DNA of 64,000 nt from Tricholomella constricta (taxonomy: Eukaryota > Basidiomycota > Agaricomycetes > Agaricales > Lyophyllaceae). The position numbers and the translations under genes were made by a program. The notes under the pieces are model-generated. The model worked only from the letters and a program-made list of their open reading frames with translations. It searched no databases and was not told the DNA's origin. The stretch lies in the NCBI GenBank assembly GCA_013368375.1, contig JAACJP010000003.1, positions 1,116,001 through 1,180,000 of the forward strand, written 5' to 3'. Shown in pieces: positions 30,631 through 42,598 of the stretch; the stretch's first letter is position 1, and each line of letters opens with the position of its first letter.

Positions 30631-31240
30631 ACGGTTCGGAGGCGATAGAGACGACGGTTTTTGAACTGTTAACTCTGGATATGAGGGAAAATACGGGCTG
30701 TAATTCACTGGGGGCTGTATGTATTACATGGGCATGCTTTATATGGTAAGATAAGATCACCGACTCTTAGTGCGACCATGCAGGCGTTTCACGTTGGGTT
30801 GTCGCCAAGTCTGGTACCGCGTGCCTAACCAGTCGGGGGTGGTGTGCTATTGATCGGATACCAGTGTCGGGTCGGATACATTATCAGGGAAGCTGGTGGT
30901 TGCAGAACTCTGTGAGACGGTCAGATCTGTGCCGTGGAGACGGAATGGTTCGCCGGTAAATGCATCATCGGTAAGGCGCCAAGGCGGGTATTGACATCTG
31001 GTGGATGAACGTGCGTAGTCGCTGGTTGATTACATGGCTACTTCGATTCCCGAAGGTCGAGAGGGCGGGATTGGTTGAGTCGAGTACATCGTGTTTGGTC
31101 GGCGAGTCGGTCGCTGTTGTCGCGTGTGCTTTTTGAGCGGTTTATTGTGGTCAGACCGGTCGGTCGGTGACCAGCCGTAGAGGGTGCATATCAACGTCAG
31201 TCGGTGCTCAGTCTTGGATGGTGCACATCAGCGGTCACCC
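30631..31240 (+). repeat. Repeat family R copy (3' part)
   Basis: Parallel to 22475-23590: TGAGGGAAAATACGGGCTG, TGTAATTCACTGGGGG, TATTGATCGGATACCAGTG, TTTTTGAGCGGTTTATTGTGG. It preserves the empty target site of the Ty3 solo LTR found at 22684. No coding capacity. Confidence 0.6.
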
Positions 31241-31690
31241 AGGGAGTCCAGTATAAATGTACTGTGTCACAGATAGGAAGAGTGCATTCAAAGGGTCGGC
31301 AGAAAGTGTCCGTGCCTTATCTAGGGAGAACAACATAGCATTGACACCAGCAATCATGGCACTCAAGTCTTCTTGGAGAATAATAGCATAGTGCAGCAGT
31401 CATTAGACAAGGTAATTATGAAGAACCAAAGCACACACTTGGTGAATCCTGTTAAGTACTCGAAGGCACTCTGCCTTATGAGCCTCTAAGCTAGCAACAT
31501 CACCTAGTTGGGTGCGAAAAGTGACATCGACAATGCGTCCAAGGTAAAAATATGCCTGACAAATTGTTTCCAATGGCACAGGTATAGTGTTGTCCATGAT
31601 ACTGAAATGAGCTTTTGACCTCCACCATGTGGCATGTTGCCATGTAGCACATTGATCACATGACCTGCTTTTGCAAGTTCTCAAGTTTTC
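31241..31690. other. Non-coding stretch with one doubtful ORF
   Basis: A 110-codon minus-strand frame (31735-31403) contains a plausible-looking segment (LGDVASLEAHKAECLRVLNR) but has a low-complexity start from the adjacent repeat and no recognised domain. I do not call it as a gene. Confidence 0.3.
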
Positions 31691-31771
31691 ATTTTCTCTT
31701 TTGCTACATTCATTTTCTCGTTTTTCATTTCTCAAGTTTTCTTCTGCTCATTTGCTGAACATGTTTTCTCA

Positions 31772-31965
31772 TTTCTCATTTTTTGATTTTTTCGTTTTTT
31801 CGTTTTTTTCGTTTTTTCGTTTTTTCGTTTTTCGTTTTTTCGTTTTTACGTTTCTTCGTTTTTCGTTTCTTCGTTTTTCCGTTTCTTCGTTTTTTCGTTT
31901 CTTCGTTTTTTCGTTTCTTCGTTTTTTTGTTTTTTGTTTTTGTTTTTGTTTTTTTGTTTTTGTTT
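31772..31965 (+). repeat. TTTTTCG-type short tandem repeat
   Basis: About 190 bp of T-runs separated by CG (TTTTTTCG, TTTCTTCG) grading into TTTTTG. It marks the edge between the repeat-rich part and the gene-rich part. From 31966 to 32376 I see only a probable promoter/5' leader of the next gene. Confidence 0.9.
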
Positions 31966-32376
31966 TTTCTAATTTTGTAGTTTCCTTAAAAGCAAATATA
32001 TTCTCACAACTAGTCTCAACATTTTAGTGCTTTCACAGATATGTTTATCAGTTCTGCAAAAAACAAAACAATTTCATTGTGTCCAGTCCATCCCGTCATA
32101 TCTTACTGTGCATTTTTTGGCATGGTTTGATCGCCACCTTGTGCTGAAAAATTGCCTAGTATGGCAGGAGGGGAGGGGGGGTGGAGTTAGCAATTGGCCT
32201 CTTAAGAAAAAGTACGAGTGTACATCGAATTTTCGCGTTCCTCCACCCCGCGCCCCGAGTTGCTGATGTAACGCAGTCGGGAATTCAATTCCAATTTCGA
32301 TTCGATTCGATATGCATCCCCTCAAGCACGTGGAGCTGTTTATGGAATTGTTGCACGTTTGGGTTGAAACCGTGCC

Positions 32377-35300
32377 ATGTCTGCAACTCCTGGTAAACTT
32401 CGACAGTCTGGGATCCCTGGGCCAGGACGAGCAAGCGGTATTCCTACTCCCGGCCGCTCTCGTGCATCGTCTACCGTAATTCAACAAAATGCACCGCAAG
32501 CAGACGTTGAATACATGTCTCGCGCCTTCGCGGATGCCATCAAGGCCAATGACCCCGCGCAACATCGTTCCAGTTATACCAACGGTGCTTCGTCTGCCTC
32601 ACTCTCCCCACAATCTGCATCCATCTCTCAATCTGGCCGCCGCTCTGTTGCAGCTCGCCCCTCTTCTGTTGCGTCTACATCTTCAACGACAAGCTCCACA
32701 TATCCCAGAGAGCGAGCGAAAACCCCCGTCTCTGCACGACCACCAAGTCGACCGCCCAGTCGGCACTCCGACGTCTTTGCAAGAAGCGCCCCGCGAGCCT
32801 TCGAAGTTGGAGACAACGTGAGAATTGAATCCCTTGGATATGAAGGAACTTTGAGATATGTCGGGGAAATTGAAGGAAAGCTTGGGCTTTGGGCTGGTGT
32901 GGAGTTCAGTGGGGGCTTTTCAGGAAAAGGGAAAAACAATGGAACGGTCAACGGGTGAGTTGGTACGGCTGTCTTCATTGGCGCGTGTTCCATTCCGTTA
33001 GCTAATTTCCACTGTTCTCATCGTGATCTCCATCGCCTTGTAGGATTCAGTATTTTTCTTGTCCTGACAATTGTGGAGTCTTTGTCGCGACAACCAAACT
33101 CTCGCCACCGACGGTTGGTGTAGGCGCTATTCCGCGACCGCCGTCGGTCGCATCCTCGCGCGGAGGACGTGTGACGCCAGCTCTATCTGGGCGAATGACT
33201 CCTTCAGGCTCTTCGTCGATATCGGGATCTCGTATGACAACGTCATCCTCGTTATCTAACGGGCGTATAACACCATCCATAAGTGGACGGGTAACTCCCT
33301 CCTTTTCATCAGGTCGTATCACACCAGGAACGACTCCTGCTGCTCGTGCTCGTCGTACCCTGGCAAAGTCTACCGCATCCAAACCGGAAGTTCCTGTTCC
33401 CCTGGAGCAGTTTACAGCCGGATCGAGGGCCTCCAAGTATATGTCGATGACGGCAAAGCAGCTAAGCTCTCGTGATGCTGCATCTGGTAGCCCGCGACAG
33501 GTTACGGATCTGGACAGTCCTACACGTTCCCAGTCATCACCTTCACACTATCAACGAAGTACGGCGTCACCAACACGATCCATTGGATCTCCCTTCTCAA
33601 CACCCAAGCCCGGACTCGGTGGCCGTGTATCGGGTATAGGTGGGGGGCTGCCGACACCGAACAAGAACCGACCCTCATTGAGCACACCTCGGGCCAGAAT
33701 ACCTAGTGCGATTGCGATGCCCCCACCTGCTTCGCCTATGTCTTCGCGTTCCGTGTCTTTAAACGACCATTCCGCGGGCGATAGCTTGGAGTCGGATGTC
33801 TACGGGAAGCCGGTTCAAGAACGGGGCGCTTTGTTCAAATCAGCCAGCGCAACGGCGTCCGCCCGTTCCGACTCGGTTGCATCGATTCGATCCATAAGTG
33901 CAGATGATCGAGGAATTGTCGATCAACTCCAATCCGGAATCGACGCTCTGGAATACGATAACGAGCGCCTACGCGCAGTCGAACCTCCTACGATTACGGC
34001 TGAGGCAGGTGCAGATCACCTCGCTAAACTCCAGGCTGTTCAGCAGGAGCGAAATGATGCAGTCAGTAAAATCACGACTCTTGAGGCAGCTCTTGCTGCA
34101 TCTAAAGATGACCTCGAAGGAGAGCGGACGCGACTCAATTCACTGGAGGAGGACAAACGCCGAACAATATCAGCGCTGGAGGATCAGAACCATGGCAAAG
34201 AGCTAACCCTCGCCGCACTCCAGGCAAAACTTGACACTAAACTCACTCTGGTATCACAGCTGCAGGCCCAGGTCGATACCCAGGGAATAAACATTCAACA
34301 GAACGAGTCATTTATCATGGCGAAGGACAAGACGATCGCATCTTTGGAGTTGAAATTAGCCGCCGTGTCTGCAGAATTACAGGACGAGAAGAATGAACTG
34401 GGAACGCAGATCGATGAGTTGCGTTCAGCCGGTCAAGTAAGTTTCATCACTCTTCAACAGGGTTCGAGAATGCTAATCCGTGATCTTCTGTTCGCCCAGG
34501 AAACCATCGCTCTGTACGAGGAACGTCTCAATGCCGCTGACAGCCAGCGTTATGACTTTGAGCAACGGATCATTACACTGGAAACGAGACTTCATAATGC
34601 CCAGAAAGCATCATCCCCTCCCCCCGCCTCGTTCGGGGTATCGTCCGCAGCCGAAATCGACAATGAAACGCTTCGTGAGCAGGTCCTTCATTTGCAACGC
34701 AAGATCGCCACCATGGAAGACACCATCGAGGATGCACAGGCGACAGCAGAGAGGGATGAGGCGGTGATGCGTGAGCGGATGAAGCGCTTGAAGGAAAAGG
34801 AAGACGCGATGAGGAAGGAGCTGAGCGATGGACGCAAAGAAGTCGAGCGGGTGCTGAAATCCGAGGCGAACGCGCGGGGCCGGGTCGAGGAGATCGAGGA
34901 AGCGCTTCGGGAGAGCACAGTCGCCCTCGAGAATGCGAGAGCAGAGGTCGAAGGCCTACGAGCAGAGCTGGCGGTAAGTCCGCAAAGAACTTTCTAATAT
35001 GTGTATCTTACACCATCGCAGAATCTGGATGGCTTGGTAGCCAATAGCACTGGCGGTGATCTATCTTATCGAGTCGCGGAAGCCGCTCAACGCGCTGCTA
35101 ATGACAAAGTCCGGTATATGGAAGAAATCACAAAGTTGCAGGACTCTCTTGAACAGTACCGTGCGCGTGAGCAAATGGCTGTTAGTGCAGGCTCTGAGAT
35201 ATCCGAAGTCAGGCGGGAAAACACACTGGTGCGTATTGTGAATGACTTGAGGCTTCTTTTACTCATGGTCCCGTCAGCTGCAAGAGAAGCTCTGTGACCA

Positions 35301-36396
35301 GACAGTGAAACTCGACGCCCTGTCGCAATCATTGGATGAAACGTCGAAAGAACTGGAGACCCTGAGGAAAAAGAACAACAGGGACGCGACGATCAATAAT
35401 GGCTTGCAGGACGCGTTGCGGCCAATACCTGCGTCGCCATCCTCGAAATACGACCTATCAGCCGCTCGCGAGGAAATAACTGGTCTCAAGTAAGGGACAC
35501 CGCTAGCATCTCGCTATCTTTTTCTTAACCTCTAATTCTTTTAGACACATCGTCCAAGAGCTTCAGAAAGAAAACCTAGCGTCCGCTCAACGGATCAAGA
35601 TTTTGGAATCTGAAAATCAATTGTTGTCGTCTGAGGCGAATCAGCTTCGCCAGGTAAGCAATCATCGCCAAGTACGTGGGACGATCGCATTAACATTCAA
35701 ATATAGGAGGTTCAAATCTTGGAAGAGAACCTGGACAAGAGTCTGGACCAGGAAGAGATTGTTGACAGCTTACGAGGTGGGAGCGAGGACTCGCCTCGAA
35801 AACTCAAGGAACAACAGAGTCGACTGGAGGTTAGTGTGCTAACGAGGAGGTTGGTCTGGTCTAACGCGAGATTTAGATGGAGCAGGAACAGTTGCGCAAG
35901 AAGCTCGTCGACGCTGAGATGAAAAGCGCGCGGACGATCCACGATGTAAGTTGTTGCTTGACTCGCTATATCATATCTTCCTCTAAGGTTATTCGCGCAG
36001 CTCAACAAGGAGATTAGTGAGCTGGAAGCGTTGGTGGAGTCCAAGGTGCGATCAGTGGGGTTGTGGTGTATTGTGACGCTGATCAGATAGTTGCAGATAT
36101 ACCGCGAGGATGAACTTGAACAGGAACTGGAACGAATGCGAGAGAAGCTGGCACGACAGAGTAAAAAGTCGTCAAAGAGCAGCACAGATACGATTGACTC
36201 GCGGAGCACGGTAGGAGTTGGAGGGGAGCAGGTGTGTGAGATTTGCGAGCGGCCGGGGCACGACATCTTCAGCTGCGATGTACTGAACAAGGAGGCGCCG
36301 GTAACGCTGCGGTCAGTGGAGGATCTATATTGTGAAGATTGCGAGAGCCACGGACATTCGGCGGCTGACTGTCCACACTCGCTTGATGTTTTCTAG
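32377..36396 (+). CDS. CLIP-170-like microtubule plus-end protein
   Basis: Ten exons: 32377-32954, 33044-34436, 34500-34973, 35022-35228, 35278-35489, 35545-35653, 35707-35829, 35877-35945, 36001-36045, 36091-36396; total 3,516 nt, 1,171 residues. A Ser/Pro/Arg-rich N-terminus (GIPGPGRASGIPTPGRSR) precedes one CAP-Gly domain (about residues 145-215: VGEIEGKLGLWAGVEF, then NG-IQYFSCPDNCGVFV across the first intron). A second Ser-rich region (SGRMTPSGSSS, SGRITPGT) is followed by a coiled coil of several hundred residues. At the C-terminus are two CCHC-type zinc knuckles (CEICERPGHDIFSC and CEDCESHGHSAADC), as in CLIP-170. The family binds EB1 and tubulin tails at growing microtubule ends. The 63-nt intron 34437-34499 is a multiple of three, so its retention would keep the frame. 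Confidence 0.93.
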
Positions 36397-36529
36397 ATAT
36401 CACATAGGATACGTAATAGGAAATCTGCCTTCTACATTGGGCGATGACGCGTATGACGTCATGGTAGCGGCAGCATGCCTATATAAGACATGGATTCGAG
36501 ACATTCGCCAGCGCTCCCCATTGTTCGCC

Positions 36530-37435
36530 ATGTCGTACGCCTCAGTCGCCGCTACCAACGCCCCGCCTCCTTCAGAACAGGTTCGCTCGTCGTCTATGTC
36601 CCCTTGCTCGCTGTCCTCACCGTTCTCAGCCCCAGCCAGATCCCGCCCTCCTCAATACCACCCCCCCTACCGCCTCTAATACCGCCGACGACACCGCCAA
36701 GGTGAAACTCGTACCTAACCCTGCGACCATATCATCCGAGGCGCGCCACCCTATCTACGACAGCGATGATGACGAGGATGACGACCCACATCCATCCAAA
36801 AAGAAGAAAAAGGCCAACCGGCGACTCAAAGAGGTTGAGGCGGAAGGCATCTATCTATGGGAGGTCACAAAGCACTACCTCTTCCGGCCCGGCGTAGCAG
36901 GAGGTCTCGTTGGGCTTGGTGCGTCAGCTTTCTGCTAACGCAAACATATGCTGATGTATCTTCGTAGTCAATTTGGGACTTCTGGCCGGCGCAGGCCGCG
37001 CTTTCTACACTCAACCCCACCTCCGGCGTGACCGCGTTGTCGTATCTTCGACTGTGGCAGCCACCGTCGCTCTTTTGTCTGCAGAAGGATATGCGGCAGA
37101 AAAATACCGACAAACTGCTCGCGGGCAGGCTGAAGAACGCCGTTCAAAGGAGGAAGGGACGTTGATTTACAAGCATCTTCGCGAACAAATTCTCCGCCCT
37201 GGAGTCCTCGGCGGCATCGTTGGACTAGGTGAGTTGCAACAACAATGGTGACAAGCGTGCGTGTAATAAGGCCTTTGCAGTCAATGCTGCACTGCTGGGA
37301 ACAGTGGGATACTTTTCATACGTGAACTGGGGAAGGCCTACATGGGATCGGCGCATAGTGTCGGCGGTGACGGTTGGACTATTGACGCTGTGGGGAGGAG
37401 AAGGATATATTGCTGAACGATACCGTCAATTGTAA
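36530..37435 (+). CDS. Small membrane protein with duplicated ~75-aa domain
   Basis: Four exons (36530-36580, 36630-36918, 36968-37228, 37281-37435) give 251 residues. An N-terminal Pro/Thr-rich segment and an acidic-then-basic patch (DSDDDEDDD, KKKKK) precede two copies of one unit: RPGVAGGLVGLVNLGLLAGAG ... SAEGYAAEKYRQT and RPGVLGGIVGLVNAALLGTVG ... GGEGYIAERYRQL. Each unit carries about two hydrophobic helices. Both copies are split by an intron at the same place (VGL|VN), so the exon was duplicated with the domain. I do not recognise the family; an organelle membrane location is a guess. Confidence 0.75.
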
Positions 37436-37551
37436 AAATAACAAATATTTTATTTGAATGATTGATTATTTGTGTTCGGAGTTAGCCGAGAACTCTAAAT
37501 TTTGACTTGTTCTGCTCGTACCAGCATAAGCTACGCCAAAAGTTATAGGCA

Positions 37552-40499
37552 ATGTCGCGATTCTTCAGACAAGCAGGCGATTCCGACTCGGACAGCGAGT
37601 CCTCCGACGATGAGTCCATGTCCAGCGGCGCTGAGGACATCCCCCAGCGTCCCACCGCGTCCACAGCAAAGCCCGCTGGAGGCTCCATGTCCAGATTTCT
37701 TAAAACTGCCGGCTCCGATTCCAGTGACTCCGATTCTGACGAGGAGAGTGACAGCGACAGCGATGCGCCACATCCACGCCGTTCAGGCCTCCCTACTGTC
37801 GATGATTCCGACGACGAAGAGAGCGACGACGGTGAGACACCAGGTGTCCGCATCAAGAGTGCGTCGGAGAGGCGATTGGATGAGATGAAAGCAACTGGCA
37901 AAGCTCTAGACAATGGCCTTAAAATCAACGACTGGGTCACCATTTCTAACGGTACCGTTCTCGTCTCGATTGCACCGAAACACAAATTAATGGTCTCCCG
38001 CAGAATTCGACAAACTGGCCCGTATGGTTCAGAGGCAACACAATGTCGCCGAGCCTGTCCCCCCTTTCTATATCCAGACACTCGTTAGCCTTGAAGGGTC
38101 TCTCAACACGGCTGTCGCAAAGGAGAAGGAGGCAAAAAAAAAGATGAATGCGACCAACGCCAAAGCACTCACAGCTGTCAAACAAAAGGTGAAAAAAGCC
38201 CTCAAGGAGTATGAAGTCGAGATCAAGAAATTTCAACACGTAAGTTGCTGCATTATTCCATACATCCTTCATTTTTATTGGGCGACAGGATCCCGAGGCC
38301 TTCGAGCGCGAATACACGGCCGTCATGGCTCCTGAACCCGTCGCACCTGGGAAACGACCCGCTGCACAAGTTGGAGAGGCCGACGAAGCCGACGATTTCA
38401 CAACCGTTGGCAAGGGAGGCAAGGTCATGCAGTTTACGGCCGAGGGCATCTTCAAAAACTTGCAAGCTGTGCAGGACGCTCGTGGAAAGAAAGTGGGTTC
38501 GGTAGCCTTCGTTTTCTCTGTCCTGTGTCTCATGTGGTCTGTCCAGAATACTGATCGTGCCGAACAAATTCGCATCCTCGAGAAGCTTCTTGAAGTTGCC
38601 GTCACCTCGTATCAACGTATACGTGTCCTCCTAGCCCTCATCTCCTCTCGATTCGACTACAACTCTTCTGTTGCTACTCATATGCCCATAGAGCTCTGGC
38701 TCTCTGCTCAGCGTGAGGTGGATCAACTTGTCTCCATCATCGCTGCCGATGGTAACTACTCCATTCAAGAAGTCACGGACGATTACGACGAGTCGATTGA
38801 GCGATCCCCTGCAACGGAGGGCGGCATTGTCCGCATCCGGGGTAGCATCATCAGCTTCATTGATCGATTGGACGACGAGTTCACGCGGAGCCTGCAAAAC
38901 ATTGATCCCCATGGCACAGAGTACGTCGATCGCCTGAAAGACGAAAAGGTGCTTTACTGCACCATCTGTCGTGCGCAGGCCTTCTACGAGAAGACCCAGC
39001 AGGATGAACCCCTTGGTCGCGTGATCATGCGACGCCTCGAACACATCTACTCCAAGGTCAGTGTCCTTGTCTCGAATTCATGAAATCAACGGTGCTGAGT
39101 GTTATCGACCAGCCCAATCCTGTGGTACAGGCCCTCGAGGCTGCTGCAGACGCGTCGGAGTTCAAGCCCAACATGATACTCTCTGTACAAGGTCCCACAT
39201 CGGCGCTCATCCACTCTCTCTGCGTCTACCTCTACAAATCCGGCAACTCGCTACTGAGGACCCGTGCGATGCTTAGCCACATCTACCACCATGCGCTGCA
39301 CAACGACTTTTACACGGCCCGCGACATGCTCCTCATGTCCCACTTACAGGAATCTATTCACTCAGCGGACGTCGCGACTCAAATATTGTACAATCGCACC
39401 GTCGTCCAGCTTGGTCTGTGTGCATTCCGATCAGGACTCATCAAGGAGGCCCAGGCGACGCTCCAAGACATCTTCACCACTCAACGCGTCAAGGAGCTCC
39501 TCGCCCAAGGCGTCCACCAGCAACGCTTTCAAGTTCTCACCCCTGAGCAGGAAAAGGCTGAGAAGCAGCGCCAGCTGCCGTTCCACATGCACATCAACAC
39601 GGAGCTACTGGAGGCTGCCTTCCTTGTGTCGAGCATGCTAGTCGAGATACCGCTCCTCGCCAGCATCGATTCTGAGGAACTCAAGCGCAAAGCCATCTCA
39701 AAACCCTTCCGCCGCCTGCTCGATTTCGCCGATCGCCAAGTGTTCACCGGACCCCCCGAAAGCACTCGCGACCACATCATGCAGGCAAGCAAGGCTCTAC
39801 AGGACGGCGAATGGGAACAATGCCGCGACCTCATCCAGAGCATCAAGATATGGAGTCTTATGCCGGAGGCTGCAAGCGTCAAGGAGATGCTCGCTCAGTT
39901 CGTCCCTTTCCTCTAGCCTTACTGCTTTCTTACTGATCGTTTATTCAAGGCGGATACAAGAACAAGGCCTGCGCACTTACCTCTTCACGTACGCTCCGCA
40001 TTACAGCACTCTCTCTATTTTGCTGCTCTCGCGGACATTTTCCCTCCCTATACGCACCGTGACCTCGATCGTCTCCAAGATGATCTGGAACGAGGAGCTC
40101 TCCGCCTCGCTGGATCAGTCCGGCGACGTTGTCGTGTTCCACCGCATCGAGCTCTCGCGCACACAGCAACTAGCGCAGACAGTGGCAGAGAAGCTCGCGG
40201 CCATGGTCGAACAAAGCGAAAAATCTCTGGACATCAAGATGGGTGGCACTGGCGGCTGGGGCGACCGGGCTGATGGGGCCAAGGGCGACAAGCGTGGCGA
40301 ACAGGCTCAGGAACGCAGAGGTCGTGGCGAGAGGACTAGGGGTGCTCGCGGTACGTTACCACCTTCATTTACTTTTCTTGTTTTCGGGATCATTCATGTT
40401 TTCTTCTTTCCAGGAGGTGCGCGAGGTGGTCGTGGTGGACGCTTCTCACAAGGTCTTGGAAACCAGATGCCAGGTCATACGTCACAGAGAGCAGGATGA
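37552..40499 (+). CDS. NIP1: Eukaryotic translation initiation factor 3 subunit C
   Basis: Exons 37552-37951, 38004-38239, 38289-38492, 38547-39056, 39113-39897, 39950-40350, 40414-40499 join to 2,622 nt (873 residues). The N-terminus [17 protein letters not shown], with a second MSRFLKTAG, is the acidic eIF3c tail that binds eIF1/eIF5. A Lys-rich helix ([17 protein letters not shown]) follows, then the helical core ([59 protein letters not shown]) and the PCI/winged-helix region ([20 protein letters not shown] ... [16 protein letters not shown]). The C-terminus is Arg/Gly-rich, common in eIF3c. It scaffolds the 43S pre-initiation complex in the cytoplasm. It lies convergent to eIF2B-gamma, 115 bp apart. 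Confidence 0.96.
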
Positions 40500-40614
40500 A
40501 CGAGTGCCGATGTATTTAATTTGAATTCACATCTTATGTTCATCATCCTGAGAAAAGATGCAAAAAAAACCAACCGAGTTTCTGATGCAGAAATAAGACT
40601 AAAAACATTCTATC

Positions 40615-42518
40615 TCAGTCACTTCCATCATCTTCGTCCTCACTGGCGTTATCGTCGTCGTCGTCGTCGTCGTCGGGGGCGGCTGTCCAATCTGAGACGT
40701 CCAGCTTCTCTCCTTTGACGGTTTCTACGTTGAAGCTGCGTCAATACCTGGCAAGCATTAGAAAAGATGTTCGTACCTCCTGCGCTGACCTCGTACCCAG
40801 CCTGAGTGACACATCGCGACAACTCTGCCTTGGCGCCGACCTTTGTATTCTTGCCCAATATGCATCCTTCGAGCTTTGCACTACAGCAACAATTAGCCAA
40901 AGCCAAACACGCGCCTGGTCATTAACTCACCCGTCTTCTATCACGCAATGGTCCAGCAACACGCATCCGACTATTTTGGCCATCTTCCCTATCACACAGT
41001 GGCGCCCAATAATAGATTTCTTTATCATTGTCCGTTCTGATACCTGTGTCGAACCGCCGATAATAGTATCACTCGAAATCTGAGCTTTTTGGTCTATCAA
41101 CGACCGGTCTTTCGGTTCCGTGGGCAGACTATAAGTAACTTGGGAGAGCAGCTGTGTCGAGATTCTGAGGACAGTGAATACCGACTTTTCCACGCATGGC
41201 ACGTACCCTTCGATTGATTTCAAGAAAATTGGGGATAGTGTTGACGCGGACAGCGAATCCAGCACTAGCGCGATGAATGATCACCCCAACTCTAAAGCTG
41301 TTGGACGTTCCATGATCATCATCGCCGTCTGTCGGCGAGGGCGGAACGGATATAGAGGGATCTTTCGACAGAAGGGTGCCAAATGAATCGTTGGAAGCAC
41401 TCGTCTCTTTCGACATCGTCGAGTGTTTTAGTGCGAGGCGTTGCGATGTAGTGTTAGTGATGGGATTGAGGTCTGCGTTGCGCGTAGGGAATAAGAAGGT
41501 AGACAGGTCAAGATACACACGAGACACAAACATCGAGCATATTTCGTTCTCCGTGTGCGTTGATACTGGACTTTCAGCAGCCACGGAAGGAACTCTTCTC
41601 GAAAGGAATCAAAATGCCGCTTTTCATGTAGCGCATCCAGGACAGATCGTCGGCAGACATATACGTGCGAATCCTGGAAGCTGGTAGATAGTTTTGTTCG
41701 AGGATATCTGCGACAGACAGATCAGGTGAAGTACTAGCAAGGGTAGCAAAAGACGCACCGTGACAACAAAGCCATTCGCAACTCAATCTCTTCTCCATTT
41801 CGATCCTGGTCATCAGGCGTGTCAATATGTAGCAAAGTTCCAGACGCCTCATCCCAGACGATAGGCGAAGGTTGAGGATGAGGGCCCCATTCCTCTGGGA
41901 ATGCACCCTTTTCAGGTTTGTGATCGGCAAACCAGCAAGTTGTTGCAATTGAGCCATCAGAAATCGCGTCGGCGCGGAATTTGTTGAGTAAGATGCTCAA
42001 AGGCAGAGATGGTGAAGGAATGAAATCGCAAGGCACGAGCACAAAGTCTTCTGTGATACGGCTTGAGAAATGGCGGAGGAGAGTGCATGTTCCAACACTG
42101 GTATCTTGAGATTCGTCGAATGTTTGTAGGTCTATCCGCAGTGAAGAGAGCGAAAGTGAGGCGCCAGAGTGTATATGGTGATATATCGCCGGGCGATGAA
42201 CTGAAGGACAGATTAAGAGCACATCTTATCGGCAGACATGAGTGAAATTCGAAAGATCGAAGCAAAGAACAACGCACCTTTGATGCCAGCTTGCTCCAGC
42301 CAAGTGAGAGTATAGTCAATCATCGGTTTGTTCGCGACTGGGAGCAGGGACTTTGGACATGGCTCATCTCCATGATCACTAGTCAGAGGAAGAAGCCTGG
42401 AACGGATAAGATAACGAAATGCGGGAAAGAAAAGACATTACTCGTTTCCAAAGCCAGCGAGGAGGACAGCGAGGAATTCTCGTTTGACGAGGTCGGTGGA
42501 CTCGCGTTCGATGTCCAT
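40615..42518 (-). CDS. GCD1: eIF2B gamma subunit (nucleotide exchange factor)
   Basis: ATG at 42518 and stop at 40615, with at least seven short introns. The joined reading runs MDIERESTDLVKREFLAV, LLAGFGNELLPLTSD, CPKSLLPVANKPMIDYTL (nucleotidyltransferase fold), then FVLVPCDFIPSPSL, WLLKVQYQRTRRTKYARYLNP, IPNFLEINRR. The C-terminal left-handed beta-helix has hexapeptide repeats (DTIIGGSTQVSERTMIKKSIIGRHCVIG; CILGKNTKVGAKAELSRC) and an acidic tail (DDDDDDDDNASEDEDDGSD). eIF2B recycles eIF2-GDP; gamma pairs with epsilon in the catalytic subcomplex. The start codon is only 80 bp from that of the divergent kinase gene. Confidence 0.93.
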
Positions 42519-42598
42519 TGTTAAGTTTGAATACAAGAATGCAATTTCAACTTTTTCCGAGTCATGTCGTCACGTGCACCGGTACAACCTGGACGTGC

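Noticed and set aside
31671..32027. Phe-rich membrane-like ORF
   Set aside because: Pure product of the TTTTTCG repeat.
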